The translations under genes and the position numbers were made by a program. DNA of 64,000 nt, taken from the NCBI GenBank assembly GCA_002840835.1, contig PHCQ01000004.1, positions 81,664 through 145,663 on the forward strand, given 5' to 3'. The DNA is from Betaproteobacteria bacterium HGW-Betaproteobacteria-16 (GTDB lineage: Bacteria; Pseudomonadota; Gammaproteobacteria; Burkholderiales; Burkholderiaceae_C). Every line of letters begins with the position of its first letter. Positions within the stretch are counted from its first letter, which is position 1. Positions 27,383-36,080 of the stretch are shown piece after piece. Under the pieces are notes generated by a model, which ran no database searches, was not told the origin of the DNA, and worked only from the letters and a program-made list of their open reading frames with translations.

Positions 27383-28322
27383 TCAAATCCCCAGCCTTCG
27401 TCGAACGCGCGCGCGGTTGCGTGTCACCGTCTGCCGTGCCAGCAATGCTGCCGCACCGTACAGCGACATCCAGCCCGTGCGGAAAGCCTCGACAGCCCAT
27501 GCCAAACCCAGGCGGCCCGTGTAGTCAGATCGCCAGGGTTTCTTGACAGTGAAATGGCAGATGCCGCTGAGCGAGCGGATTGCAATGGGGTCCGCCGGTC
27601 CCAGTGTTGGCGCTTCAAGGGAGGGCACCACGCCAAGATTGGACATCTGCATGTTCCAGCGCGGGTCCAGCCGCCCCCAGTGGCCCGCCAATATGGCATT
27701 GAGGGCATCTTGATCAGGAAAACTCAGCCGGTGGCTATGCTGATCCAAAAATTTGAACGTGCGTTCTGAAATGTTTTCAGCTCTCCAGACTGGCAAATTG
27801 AAAAGCAGCATGCCTGAATTGAAATACACCCCATCCTCCGGAGCGGCGAGTTCTGGAAACGGCGCTCGCACCTGCCGCTCGAAATCACCCAGCGAATAGT
27901 TTTGCACCGCCCAGAGAGGGAATGCACCCATGTCAATATCCCATAGGGCCGCAAGGTCCGCCGTAACCAGAATATCGCTGTCGAGATAGAGCGCCCGCTG
28001 ACGCTCTTGGGGTAAAAATTCCGGGACCATGATCCGCAGGTATGCCGAACTGGAATACAAGGCACGGTTGAGTCTGGAGACACGTTCCATTCGAGGCGCA
28101 GCAAAACGCAAAGTCAACCCAGGATGGACCTGACCAAGTGTCGCTTCAATACGAGCGCGGTTGTCATCGCCCAGTCCGCCATCCGCGACCACAATCTCCA
28201 CTTCACGACGCTGGTCAAAGTCGGCGAAGTGCCGAGTTCAACGTCACGGTCACCGGCAGGGAAAAAGCAGCGTCTGCACCAGCGATGATGCAGATCGGTT
28301 CTTCCGTGTTGTTCTTGGTCAT
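27383..28322 (-). pseudogene. Glycosyltransferase family 8 gene with an N-terminal frameshift
   Basis: The body (27383-28201, 272 residues) is a GT8 retaining transferase with the DxD motif in ALYLDSDILV, YFNSGMLLFNLPVW and DQDALNAILAGHWGRLDPRWN. Its normal N-terminus is in a different frame just upstream on the same strand: from an ATG at 28322 it reads MTKNNTEEPICIIAGADAAFSL and continues to a stop at 28215-28217. In the body frame the sequence before the GTG at 28201 reads HFADFDQRREVEIVVADGGL. The two halves join into a normal GT8 start if one base is removed or two added near 28225. Either the gene is dead or the base call is wrong. It is the only minus-strand gene among the plus-strand modification genes. 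Confidence 0.8.
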
Positions 28323-28877
28323 GATCACACCTGGTTTTTGGCAGCAACCGGAAGAGACAACGGTCATTCCGATGGCTGTGAACAGCTTCGAGACAGAACT
28401 CCATGGAATGCATATCTGCTCCATGCGCATTTACTACACCGAAGCTGGCGGCCTGTGGACCCAGCAACAGCGGCGATCGCCTGATTTCGGGGTCTCTATC
28501 GAGTCTTTCGACATTCGTCTATATGCAATTCGTCCATTCATCAAGGTTTTGCCGAACCAGTGAACTTGTACACTTGACATCGTCTTGTCGATAGTGACTA
28601 CTTCATCCGTGATGCCGCGAGCGCGGTGCAGGGATTCTTTGAAGACTTTGCGATAAGACAGCCACGGTGGGAGCGACACACTTCTGTGCAATGCTCGCGT
28701 CCTTCAGTGCCACTTTGCGGCCATACATCGCGTTGTCATGGCAATGCGAATCAATGGCGGCAAATCGCTTCGAGTTCGTGCGTCCGGCAAGGCCGTGGCG
28801 TTTCATGAAAATGTCCAAGCGGAAATCAGTTCGCAAAGGACAACGCTGCACCAAAGCACGTGTGCAACTGACTGTTT
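28323..28877. other. 555-base intergenic region without a recognisable gene
   Basis: Several short open frames overlap here on both strands, but none has family features, a ribosome site or consistent codon use. The base composition is lower in GC than the flanking genes. It lies between the broken GT8 gene and the arabinose-type operon and should hold the latter's promoter. It may also contain eroded remains of something deleted. Confidence 0.4.
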
Positions 28878-30512
28878 ATGCGGAATAACACTCAACGTCT
28901 TTCCTCAAGCGCCCAGCCGCACAACGATCAGATCACCGATGTCCAAGGGTGGGTCAAAGTCTGCGTAGGGGCGCTGCTCCTCGTCGGACTGAGCGCACGT
29001 TTATCGCCGTTGCTCGACTTCGAAGGTCGTCTGTTCTGGCAGTACATGACCGAGGACGGCTACCTGATGCAAACGGTCGCCCGCAACATGGCCATCGGAT
29101 TGGGCATGTCGACCGCTGAAGGCACGATGCCGACCAACGGCGTTCAGCCGCTGGCAACCTTCCTTTTCGCCGGTTTGCATTTCCTGGTGCAAGGCGACAA
29201 AACATTGGCGATCGCCCTGGTCACAATATTCTCCACCCTGGTTGCCCTGATTTCTGCCTGGCTTCTGGCATGTGTGGGTGCAAAGGTTTTTGGCCATCTG
29301 CCGCATGGCCGGAGTCTGGCCTATGTGGCCGCCGCACTCTGGTTCGCAGCGCCACTGATCACGCGGCACAGCATGAACGGTCTGGAAACGGGTCTGTATC
29401 AAGGAACCCTCCTGCTGGCCACGTTGTTCTATTTGCAGCGCTTCTGCGCAACCACGGCGCCGAACTGGAACAGCCACTTGCTGCTGGGTTTTCTGCTGGG
29501 CCTGACCTTCCTCGCCCGAAACGATGCAGTGTTTTTTATCGCTGCTCTGCTGGCTGCCCACCTGCTCTTGAGCGTACCTGGCCGCAGCGACACCATGGCG
29601 AACCGTTTCACCACAGCGGTGATTGCCGGGTCCATCAGCATCGTGGTGGCCTCGCCGTGGCTGATCAACAACTACCTGGGCTTTGGGTCGATTGTTCCGA
29701 TCAGCGGCACAGCACAGTCCCATGCCGCAGGTATTGGACGCAACCTGCCCTGGGTTGCCGCTTACCTGTTTGAGAACGCCTGGCTCTGGCTTCCCGTGCC
29801 TGGCAGGGTCGAAACCTTGCTGCCGGTCCAATTGGTGACCTTCGCCTCCACAGCTGCGGCGCTGGTGACCTATTGGCTCCTGGTTGGGCGGCATGCCGCT
29901 GCTGCGCGAACCTTCTTTGTGGTCGGGCTGCTGTTCACGGCGGGCCTCGCAACCTACTACGGCCTGTTTTTCGGCGCGAGCTGGTTCCTGCCTCGTTATT
30001 TTTCAGCCGCATCACCGTTCCTCTGGCTGTTCATCGTTGGTGCCGTCTACATGGGTGCCCGAAAGCTGCTGCCTTCAGGTCGACTCATGCTGGCCGCAAG
30101 CTACGCAGGTGTGGCCTGCCTCACTGCCATGGCCGCCCTGTTTGCTGCGAACGACTACCGGAAAGGAACCACACACATGCACAAGCAGGTGGTCGACTGG
30201 ACACAGGCCAATGTAAAAGCCGAGGACTGGGTTGGCGCGCCCCAGACGGGCACACTGGGGTACTTTCATGACCGAACGATCAACCTGGATGGCAAGGTCA
30301 ACCCCGAAGCCCTGCGCAGCCTGCTGAACGACGGGCACAACCTGAACTACGTGCTGGCATCACCGGTGCAGTACATCGTTGACTGGGTTGGCATGGCCCA
30401 ATGGGTGAAGCTGGATCATTTCAGCACCCGCTTCGGGCAGGAGTTTGAGGTGGTTGTCGAAGACCCGGTACAAAACCTCGCGGTGCTCCGACGCCTGCCT
30501 TCGACACCATAG
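28878..30512 (+). CDS. GT-C type polyprenyl-phosphate-sugar glycosyltransferase (multi-pass)
   Basis: A 544-residue inner-membrane protein with about 11 hydrophobic helices. The first periplasmic loop contains YMTEDGYLMQTVARN, where Glu59-Asp60 fit the acidic catalytic motif of GT-C enzymes, followed by GMSTAEGTMPTNGVQPL. Such proteins use lipid-linked sugars as donors on the periplasmic side. Its stop touches the ATG of the flippase-like gene. The DprE1/DprE2/UbiA-like genes just downstream suggest that the donor is polyprenyl-phosphate-arabinofuranose, as for mycobacterial and some pilin arabinosyltransferases (inference). Confidence 0.75.
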   Translation: MRNNTQRLSSSAQPHNDQITDVQGWVKVCVGALLLVGLSARLSPLLDFEGRLFWQYMTEDGYLMQTVARNMAIGLGMSTAEGTMPTNGVQPLATFLFAGLHFLVQGDKTLAIALVTIFSTLVALISAWLLACVGAKVFGHLPHGRSLAYVAAALWFAAPLITRHSMNGLETGLYQGTLLLATLFYLQRFCATTAPNWNSHLLLGFLLGLTFLARNDAVFFIAALLAAHLLLSVPGRSDTMANRFTTAVIAGSISIVVASPWLINNYLGFGSIVPISGTAQSHAAGIGRNLPWVAAYLFENAWLWLPVPGRVETLLPVQLVTFASTAAALVTYWLLVGRHAAAARTFFVVGLLFTAGLATYYGLFFGASWFLPRYFSAASPFLWLFIVGAVYMGARKLLPSGRLMLAASYAGVACLTAMAALFAANDYRKGTTHMHKQVVDWTQANVKAEDWVGAPQTGTLGYFHDRTINLDGKVNPEALRSLLNDGHNLNYVLASPVQYIVDWVGMAQWVKLDHFSTRFGQEFEVVVEDPVQNLAVLRRLPSTP

Positions 30513-31520
30513 ATGAACGACCTGACCCCTGCCACCGCCATCCTCACTTCGTCGCGCCGATGGGCGCTCGGCGCGGTGGCGGCCATCTACCTTGCGGTGG
30601 CCGCCGCGGTGCTTTCTCAGGTCGACAGCGAGACCCTGCAGCTGGCAGCGTCTTTGCCCTTGTGGCTCATGCTGAGCCTCCTGGGGCTGTCTCTGATCAA
30701 CTATGCGCTGCGGGCCGGGCGCTGGGTCATGCTCTCACGCGCCCTGGATCTGCAGGTTCCCCACCTTGCAAACACGCTGTATTACTTCAGCGGCTATTCG
30801 CTCACAGCCACACCCGGCAAGGCCGGCGAAGCCATCCGCCTGTGGCTGATGAAGTCCGGACACGGGATCGCTTACAGCCGATCCATGCCGCTCATGCTCG
30901 CCGATCGCGCACTGGATACCTGGGCCATCATGCTGCTCACGCTGGTGTCATTTTCCGGCTTCCAGGCTTACCGCTGGCACGGCGTCGCCTTGCTGGTGAT
31001 CGTGGTTCTGTTGTCGCTGCCGCTGGTTCGCCCCAGGATGCTGGAGCCGTTGCTCCTGGCGGCAGCGGGTGTTGTCAAACGTCGTGTCCGTCTGCTGGTG
31101 CGCCTGCGACGCGTGCTGCGAGCCATGGGCCGTCTGAGCAGTTGGAAAACCTACGGCGCCACGCTGGTGCCCAGCGTGATCGGTTGGTGGGCCGAGTCCT
31201 TTGCCTTGTATCTGATCCTGCAACACTTCGGCGCCGATGTGAGCGTGGCCAATGCGGTCTTCGTGTTCTCGTTCAGCATGATCGTGGGCGCCATCAGTAT
31301 GCTGCCGGGTGGTCTGGGCAGCACGGAAGCCACCATGGTCATTCTGCTGACGGCGCTGGGTGTCGACATGGACGTGGCGTTGATCTCGACAGCGATCATC
31401 CGGGCCACCACCTTCTGGTTCGCCGTGGTGATCGGTCTGCTGTTGACGCCGTCGGCCATGACCACATCGCGCAAGGCAGCCAAAGCGGGCATGTTGCTCA
31501 GAGTCAAGGAAACCACCTGA
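30513..31520 (+). CDS. UPF0104/LPG-synthase-TM family flippase-like protein
   Basis: A 335-residue integral membrane protein of the lysylphosphatidylglycerol synthase transmembrane (AglD2/UPF0104) family. Hallmarks are YFSGYSLTATPGKAGEAIR near residue 90, and FSFSMIVGAISMLPGGLGSTEATM near 250. There is no catalytic aminoacyl transferase domain. Members are proposed to flip lipid-linked substrates. Between the GT-C enzyme and the DprE1-like oxidase it is well placed to flip the lipid-linked pentose to the periplasm. Its TGA overlaps the next ATG by one base. Confidence 0.82.
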   Translation: MNDLTPATAILTSSRRWALGAVAAIYLAVAAAVLSQVDSETLQLAASLPLWLMLSLLGLSLINYALRAGRWVMLSRALDLQVPHLANTLYYFSGYSLTATPGKAGEAIRLWLMKSGHGIAYSRSMPLMLADRALDTWAIMLLTLVSFSGFQAYRWHGVALLVIVVLLSLPLVRPRMLEPLLLAAAGVVKRRVRLLVRLRRVLRAMGRLSSWKTYGATLVPSVIGWWAESFALYLILQHFGADVSVANAVFVFSFSMIVGAISMLPGGLGSTEATMVILLTALGVDMDVALISTAIIRATTFWFAVVIGLLLTPSAMTTSRKAAKAGMLLRVKETT

Positions 31521-32863
31521 TGCCAACCTGGGCACAAAAAGAATTGCAGGGCTGGGGCCGCGTGCTTCGCTCCACCGCCGAGGTCGCCAGACCTGAACGC
31601 ATGGCCGCCATCGCCGGGCTTCTCACAGAAGGCTCCGCCCCTGTGCTGGCACGAGGCAATGGACGCAGCTACGGGGACGCCGCCCTCAACAAGGGTGGCC
31701 AGGTGATTCTGACGTCGCGCCTGGACCGGCTGCTGGAGCTCGACGAGGTGGGCAACTGGGTCACGGTGGAGGCTGGAGCCACCTTTGGGGATCTTGTCCG
31801 CACTCTGGTGCCCAGGGGTCATCTGCCTGCCGTGGTGCCAGGCACCGGCTTCGCCACGGTGGGTGGTGGGCTGGCCAACGACATCCATGGGAAGAACCAT
31901 CACTGCAGCGGCAGCATCGGTCAGCAACTGGGCTGGATGGAACTGCGCACGCCAGACGGTCAACTGCACCACCTGATGGGTGATGAAGACAGCGATTTGC
32001 TGCGAGCCACGCTGGGTGGTGTGGGCCTGACCGGGGTGATCGAACGAGCCCGCATCCGAACCGAACGCGTGCCATCGAATGCGGTGTCTCTCCAGCGCGA
32101 GCGCATGGGCAATCTGGATGAATTTCTGGCACGTTTGCGCGAGGAACAGGACCGCACCCCGTATGTGGTGGGCTGGATCGATGCCATGGCGCGCGGTGCG
32201 CAACTCGGTCGCGGCATCCTCGAACTGGCAAGGCCCAGTGAGCAGGGCGTCACGTCGGCACCTCAGCGCACCCGCCGGGTTCCGACGGATTTTCCCTCGC
32301 TGGCCCTGAATCGATGGAGTGTGCGGGCCTTCAATGAGCTGTATTTCAGGCGGGTTCCAGCCCAGGGGCGAACGGAACTGCTTCCTTATGAAAAATTCCT
32401 GTTTCCGCTTGATGCGATCCATGACTGGAACCGGATCTACGGCCGCCGGGGTTTCCACCAGTTCCAGTGTGTGGTGCCTTTCGAAAGCGGCGCAGCCGCG
32501 CTGCGCCTGATGCTGGGCTTGATCGCGGATTCCGGCATGGGCTCTTTCCTGGCCGTGCTCAAGACCATGGGCGTACCTGGTCGTGGCTACCTGTCTTTTC
32601 CGCGCCCAGGATTCACCCTGGCCCTTGACTTCCCGAACGCCCCCAGGGTGACCGATCTGATGGCCCGCCTGGAGTCGATCACCTGCGACCACGGTGGGCG
32701 AACCTACCTCGCCAAAGATGCCACGCTCACACCTGCCAGCATGCGACAGATGTATCCCCAGCTCGATCGATTCAGCGAGGTGCTCGCCCAGGTGGACCCG
32801 CTGGGGCGCATGACCTCCGATCTTTCCCGGCGGTTGCAGCTCAGAGGAGCGGCCATCACATGA
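31520..32863 (+). CDS. DprE1-like FAD oxidase (polyprenyl-phosphoryl-ribose 2'-oxidase)
   Basis: A 447-residue FAD-dependent oxidoreductase of the VAO fold. The FAD-binding run RGNGRSYGDAAL is at residues 45-56, and GGGLANDIHGKNHH at 115-128 is the hallmark block of mycobacterial DprE1 (GG-x-A-x-DIHGKNHH). The C-terminal part holds FQCVVPFESG and LSFPRPGFTLALDFPN, as in that family. DprE1 oxidises the 2'-OH of decaprenyl-phosphoryl-ribose to the keto form. The longer open frame from 30560 is a shadow of the upstream gene; the ATG at 31520 overlaps that gene's stop. The DprE2-like gene overlaps its end by four bases. Confidence 0.9.
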   Translation: MPTWAQKELQGWGRVLRSTAEVARPERMAAIAGLLTEGSAPVLARGNGRSYGDAALNKGGQVILTSRLDRLLELDEVGNWVTVEAGATFGDLVRTLVPRGHLPAVVPGTGFATVGGGLANDIHGKNHHCSGSIGQQLGWMELRTPDGQLHHLMGDEDSDLLRATLGGVGLTGVIERARIRTERVPSNAVSLQRERMGNLDEFLARLREEQDRTPYVVGWIDAMARGAQLGRGILELARPSEQGVTSAPQRTRRVPTDFPSLALNRWSVRAFNELYFRRVPAQGRTELLPYEKFLFPLDAIHDWNRIYGRRGFHQFQCVVPFESGAAALRLMLGLIADSGMGSFLAVLKTMGVPGRGYLSFPRPGFTLALDFPNAPRVTDLMARLESITCDHGGRTYLAKDATLTPASMRQMYPQLDRFSEVLAQVDPLGRMTSDLSRRLQLRGAAIT

Positions 32864-33597
32864 AGGAACACTGGCTGGTCATCGGCGCCACTTCAGCGAT
32901 TGCACGCGCCTGCATTCGCGAACTGGCCCAACAAGGCGCGGACGTCACGCTGGTGGGGCGCGACCTCAGCGACCTCGAAGCCTCCGCCAGCGATGCTCGG
33001 CTGCGTGGCGCTGAAAATGCGCGGGTATTGCCCTGCGATGTTGGCGATCCACACGCACGGCAGATTCTGCTGGAACAGGCCTTGATCGAACAGACGCGAT
33101 TGAACGTGTTGGTGGCGGTCGGCCTGATGCCGGAGCAGGACACGATGGACACCGACCCCGCGTTGCTGGCGCGCATGGTGGAATCCACCTACACCGGCCC
33201 CATGGCGCTGCTGCAGGGCCTGGCACCGCATTTTGAACGACAGGCCGGTGGTCAAGTGGTCGTGATCGGGTCTGTGGCAGGTGACCGCGGTCGGCGCAAG
33301 AACTATCTCTATGGCTCGGCGAAGGCGGGGCTGGCCACCTATGCAGAAGGTCTGCGCGCACGGCTTTTCGCAGCTGGCGCCACGGTCACCGTGGTCAAGC
33401 CGGGCTTCATCGACACGGCCATGACCTGGGGGCTTCCCGGGCTGTTCCTCGTCTCCTCGCCCGAGGATTGTGCGAAGGCCATCCTGAAAGCCGCAAAAAA
33501 GGGACAAGCCGTGCTCTACCACCCGGGCTTCTGGCGCCTGATCATGCTCATCATCCGCCACATTCCGCCAACGATCATGAAGCGCCTCAAGTTTTGA
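32860..33597 (+). CDS. DprE2-like SDR (polyprenyl-phosphoryl-2-keto-ribose reductase)
   Basis: A 245-residue short-chain dehydrogenase with a variant cofactor motif GATSAIA at residues 9-15, Ser138 in VVIGSVAG, and Tyr151/Lys155 in YLYGSAKAG. The block GDRGRRKNYLYGSAKAG and the C-terminus VYWGPRFW-like HPGFWRLIMLIIRHIP match the DprE2 branch, which reduces the DprE1 product with NADPH to give polyprenyl-phosphoryl-arabinose. Four-base ATGA overlap with the DprE1-like gene shows the pair is co-translated. Confidence 0.88.
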   Translation: MKEHWLVIGATSAIARACIRELAQQGADVTLVGRDLSDLEASASDARLRGAENARVLPCDVGDPHARQILLEQALIEQTRLNVLVAVGLMPEQDTMDTDPALLARMVESTYTGPMALLQGLAPHFERQAGGQVVVIGSVAGDRGRRKNYLYGSAKAGLATYAEGLRARLFAAGATVTVVKPGFIDTAMTWGLPGLFLVSSPEDCAKAILKAAKKGQAVLYHPGFWRLIMLIIRHIPPTIMKRLKF

Positions 33598-33638
33598 GTT
33601 GCGTCCATTGCCGAATTTGCCCCTGTGAAGGCCCTTGA

Positions 33639-34535
33639 ATGCAAACCACGCTAAACGAAGCGCAAATTGAAGAAGTTCGCCAGGCATTGCTCGGCCCCGG
33701 TTCCGATGAACTGATCGATTTCATCGTGCGATTGAATCTTTCTCTCCCAGCAGGTGAATTGTCGAAGACCGTCATGGAGGCCGCATCACGACTGGGATGG
33801 GCCACCTTCGATGCAAAACCTCAGCTGAGTCCACTGGGATGGCTGGTGGCAGACCCGCTCAGGGAGTACCGGATGTGGCTGGATCGGGATCGCCGCATTC
33901 ATGGCGAAGGAGACAGTGCCCTGCTGGCACCAGAAAGCTACGCAGGAAAATCGGTGCTCGAGGTCGGATCGGGGTTCGGTTGCAACTTGTTGTCCCTCAG
34001 CCGAAGAACGCATGGGAAATTCGTAGGTGTCGAGCCGATGGCAATCTACCGCCAGTTCACCCCATTGCTGGCCGAGCGCGAAGGCGTGGTCGCGCCCGAA
34101 GTGGTCGATGGAGCGGGAGAAGCACTGCCTTTTGCCGACCGGCAGTTCGATATTGTCCTTTGTTATTCAGCCCATCAGTACATGGACATCTGCAAGGCAC
34201 TACAGGAAATGGCCAGGGTCCTCAAGCCAGGAGGCCAGTTGCAAGTCATAGGCGGTTCGCTGGACTCCTACAGCTTGGGTCTCGGCCAAAACCTGATCAA
34301 ACGCCCCTCCGCATCCCAGCTACTGAACGGCGCACGTACGCTGATCAACACCTTTAGCTATCAGTGGCTGGGGCGGCGCATGCTTCTGCCGTCGTCGGCA
34401 TTCGCCACCGCGGCGCCGATCTACCCCTCGCGCAAAGCCATGTACCGTTGGATCACCTCGACCGGATTGACCCTGCGTCCTGACCTGATTCAGCGGGTAG
34501 GTGTTGAAACCTGTTTCGTGGCAGACAAGTCCTGA
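33639..34535 (+). CDS. Class I SAM-dependent methyltransferase
   Basis: A 298-residue protein with SAM motif I VLEVGSGFGC at residues 107-116, the acidic end of strand 2 in VGVEP, and motif IV FDIVLCYSAHQYMD, followed by MARVLKPGGQLQVIGG. The N-terminal 90 residues are helical and not recognised. It lies 41 bases after the DprE2-like gene and 39 before the HAD-UbiA gene. A role in methylating a sugar of the glycan (for example a capping O-methyl) is plausible but not shown. Confidence 0.8.
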   Translation: MQTTLNEAQIEEVRQALLGPGSDELIDFIVRLNLSLPAGELSKTVMEAASRLGWATFDAKPQLSPLGWLVADPLREYRMWLDRDRRIHGEGDSALLAPESYAGKSVLEVGSGFGCNLLSLSRRTHGKFVGVEPMAIYRQFTPLLAEREGVVAPEVVDGAGEALPFADRQFDIVLCYSAHQYMDICKALQEMARVLKPGGQLQVIGGSLDSYSLGLGQNLIKRPSASQLLNGARTLINTFSYQWLGRRMLLPSSAFATAAPIYPSRKAMYRWITSTGLTLRPDLIQRVGVETCFVADKS

Positions 34536-34574
34536 GCGCCGGCGCAGCTTCGGACCAACCTAGACCTTCCGCAC

Positions 34575-36047
34575 ATGGAAAACCGAAACCCTGCCCGTAC
34601 AGATGCTTTGCCGTTCTGCGTCGATCTTGACGGCACGCTCATCCGCACCGATTTGACGTTTGAAAGTCTGCTTTCGGTATTGAAGCATGCACCGTGGACA
34701 TTGTTTCTACTGCCCTTGTGGTTGCTCAGGGGAAAGAGCCATCTGAAGCATCAGCTGGCAAGGCGAGCACACCTGGACACCACGGTGCTGCCCTACAACC
34801 CAGCCGTCGTGGAACTGACCCGGGTAGCCAGGAACGCAGGTCGTACCACCGTTCTGGTCACGGGCAGCCACGAGCAGCTGGCCCAGCGGATCGCCGACGA
34901 CCTGTCGCTGTTTGACAAGGTGCTGGCCACCCAAGCCGGCACCAACCTCATCGGCTCCAACAAGGCGCGCCGGCTGGATGAGGTGTTCGGGCAGGGCAAC
35001 TATGAATACGTGGCCAATGCCCATGTGGATCTTGCCGTCTGGCGCAGTGCGGCAGCGGCCGTCACCGTGAATGCTCCCCGACGGGTTGTGCGTCAGGTGG
35101 TGGCCATGGGCAAGCCCCACAAAGATCTGCCAGCACCCGGCAACCCCCTGCGGGTCTGGTTGCGCGCCATCAGGATCCAGCAATGGGTCAAGAACTCGCT
35201 GCTGTTCATTCCCATTCTTACCGCCCACGAGGTGCTGAACCTGGAAGCGGTCGTCAATGGCCTCATCGCGTTTGTCTGCTTCGGGGCTTGCGCATCCGCC
35301 ACCTACATCGTCAACGACCTGCTTGATCTTGACGCAGATCGGCACCACCACAAGAAGAAGAACCGCCCCTTCGCTGCGGGAACGCTCAGTGTTCAATGGG
35401 GCATCGCCTCGATCGTTGGGCTGATGCTCACCAGTCTGCTGCTCGCGCTGGCATTGCCCTTGGGCTTCCAGTTGAGCCTGCTTGGCTACCTGGTGACCAC
35501 CCTGCTTTATTCACTGTGGCTCAAGCGGGTGGCCAGTCTCGACGTGCTGGTCCTCGCAGGCCTGTACACGCTGCGGATCATTGCCGGCGGTTTCGCAACA
35601 GGCATCGAACTGTCCTTCTGGCTGCTGGCCTTTTCCATGTTCATCTTCCTGTCCCTCGCCCTTGTCAAGCGCGTGGCGGAACTCGTGGAAGTGCGCAAGC
35701 GGGAAACCGTTGCAAAAGCCACCTTGGGCAAACTCCGAGGCCGCGAATACGACACGGAAGACATCCCGGTGCTGCAGAGCCTGGGTACAAGCAGCGGCTA
35801 CCTGGCCGTTCTGGTGCTCGCGCTCTACATCCACAGTACGGAGGTGTTCGAGCTGTACCGCCAACCCGAAATACTCTGGTTGATTGCGCCATTGCTGCTG
35901 TTGTGGGTCACCCGCCTCTGGGTCGTGACAGCTCGCGGCTACATGGACGAAGATCCCATTTTTTATGCAGTCAAGGACCCTGAAACCTGGGCCACCGCGA
36001 TGGCCGTCGTCCTGATCATGCTGGCAGCAACTTTTTTGCCCCTCTGA
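34575..36047 (+). CDS. HAD phosphatase - UbiA prenyltransferase fusion (DPPR-synthase-like)
   Basis: A 490-residue bifunctional membrane protein. The N-terminal HAD domain has the nucleophile motif D17-L-D19-G-T and VLVTGS as motif II, with Lys in SNKARRL as motif III and an Asp in ANAHVDLAVW as motif IV. From about residue 200 it is a UbiA prenyltransferase with N247-D-x-x-D251-x-D253-x-D255 in the first Asp-rich loop and about eight helices. The UbiA part resembles Rv3806c, which joins PRPP to decaprenyl phosphate. The HAD part could remove the 5-phosphate that remains. With the DprE1/DprE2-like genes this completes a polyprenyl-phosphate-arabinofuranose route. Confidence 0.87.
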   Translation: MENRNPARTDALPFCVDLDGTLIRTDLTFESLLSVLKHAPWTLFLLPLWLLRGKSHLKHQLARRAHLDTTVLPYNPAVVELTRVARNAGRTTVLVTGSHEQLAQRIADDLSLFDKVLATQAGTNLIGSNKARRLDEVFGQGNYEYVANAHVDLAVWRSAAAAVTVNAPRRVVRQVVAMGKPHKDLPAPGNPLRVWLRAIRIQQWVKNSLLFIPILTAHEVLNLEAVVNGLIAFVCFGACASATYIVNDLLDLDADRHHHKKKNRPFAAGTLSVQWGIASIVGLMLTSLLLALALPLGFQLSLLGYLVTTLLYSLWLKRVASLDVLVLAGLYTLRIIAGGFATGIELSFWLLAFSMFIFLSLALVKRVAELVEVRKRETVAKATLGKLRGREYDTEDIPVLQSLGTSSGYLAVLVLALYIHSTEVFELYRQPEILWLIAPLLLLWVTRLWVVTARGYMDEDPIFYAVKDPETWATAMAVVLIMLAATFLPL

Positions 36048-36080
36048 CTGCCCACAGACCGCTGACCGTCCACAAAAAAA

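Noticed and set aside
28434..28854. Short minus-strand frames (83-85 codons) as possible transposase fragments
   Set aside because: I could not find transposase motifs or terminal inverted repeats, and the frames overlap without consistent coding signal.
30560..31519. N-terminal 320 codons of a 767-codon open frame continuous with the DprE1-like gene
   Set aside because: This part is an out-of-frame shadow of the flippase-like gene with low-complexity translation. The DprE1-like protein starts naturally at 31520.
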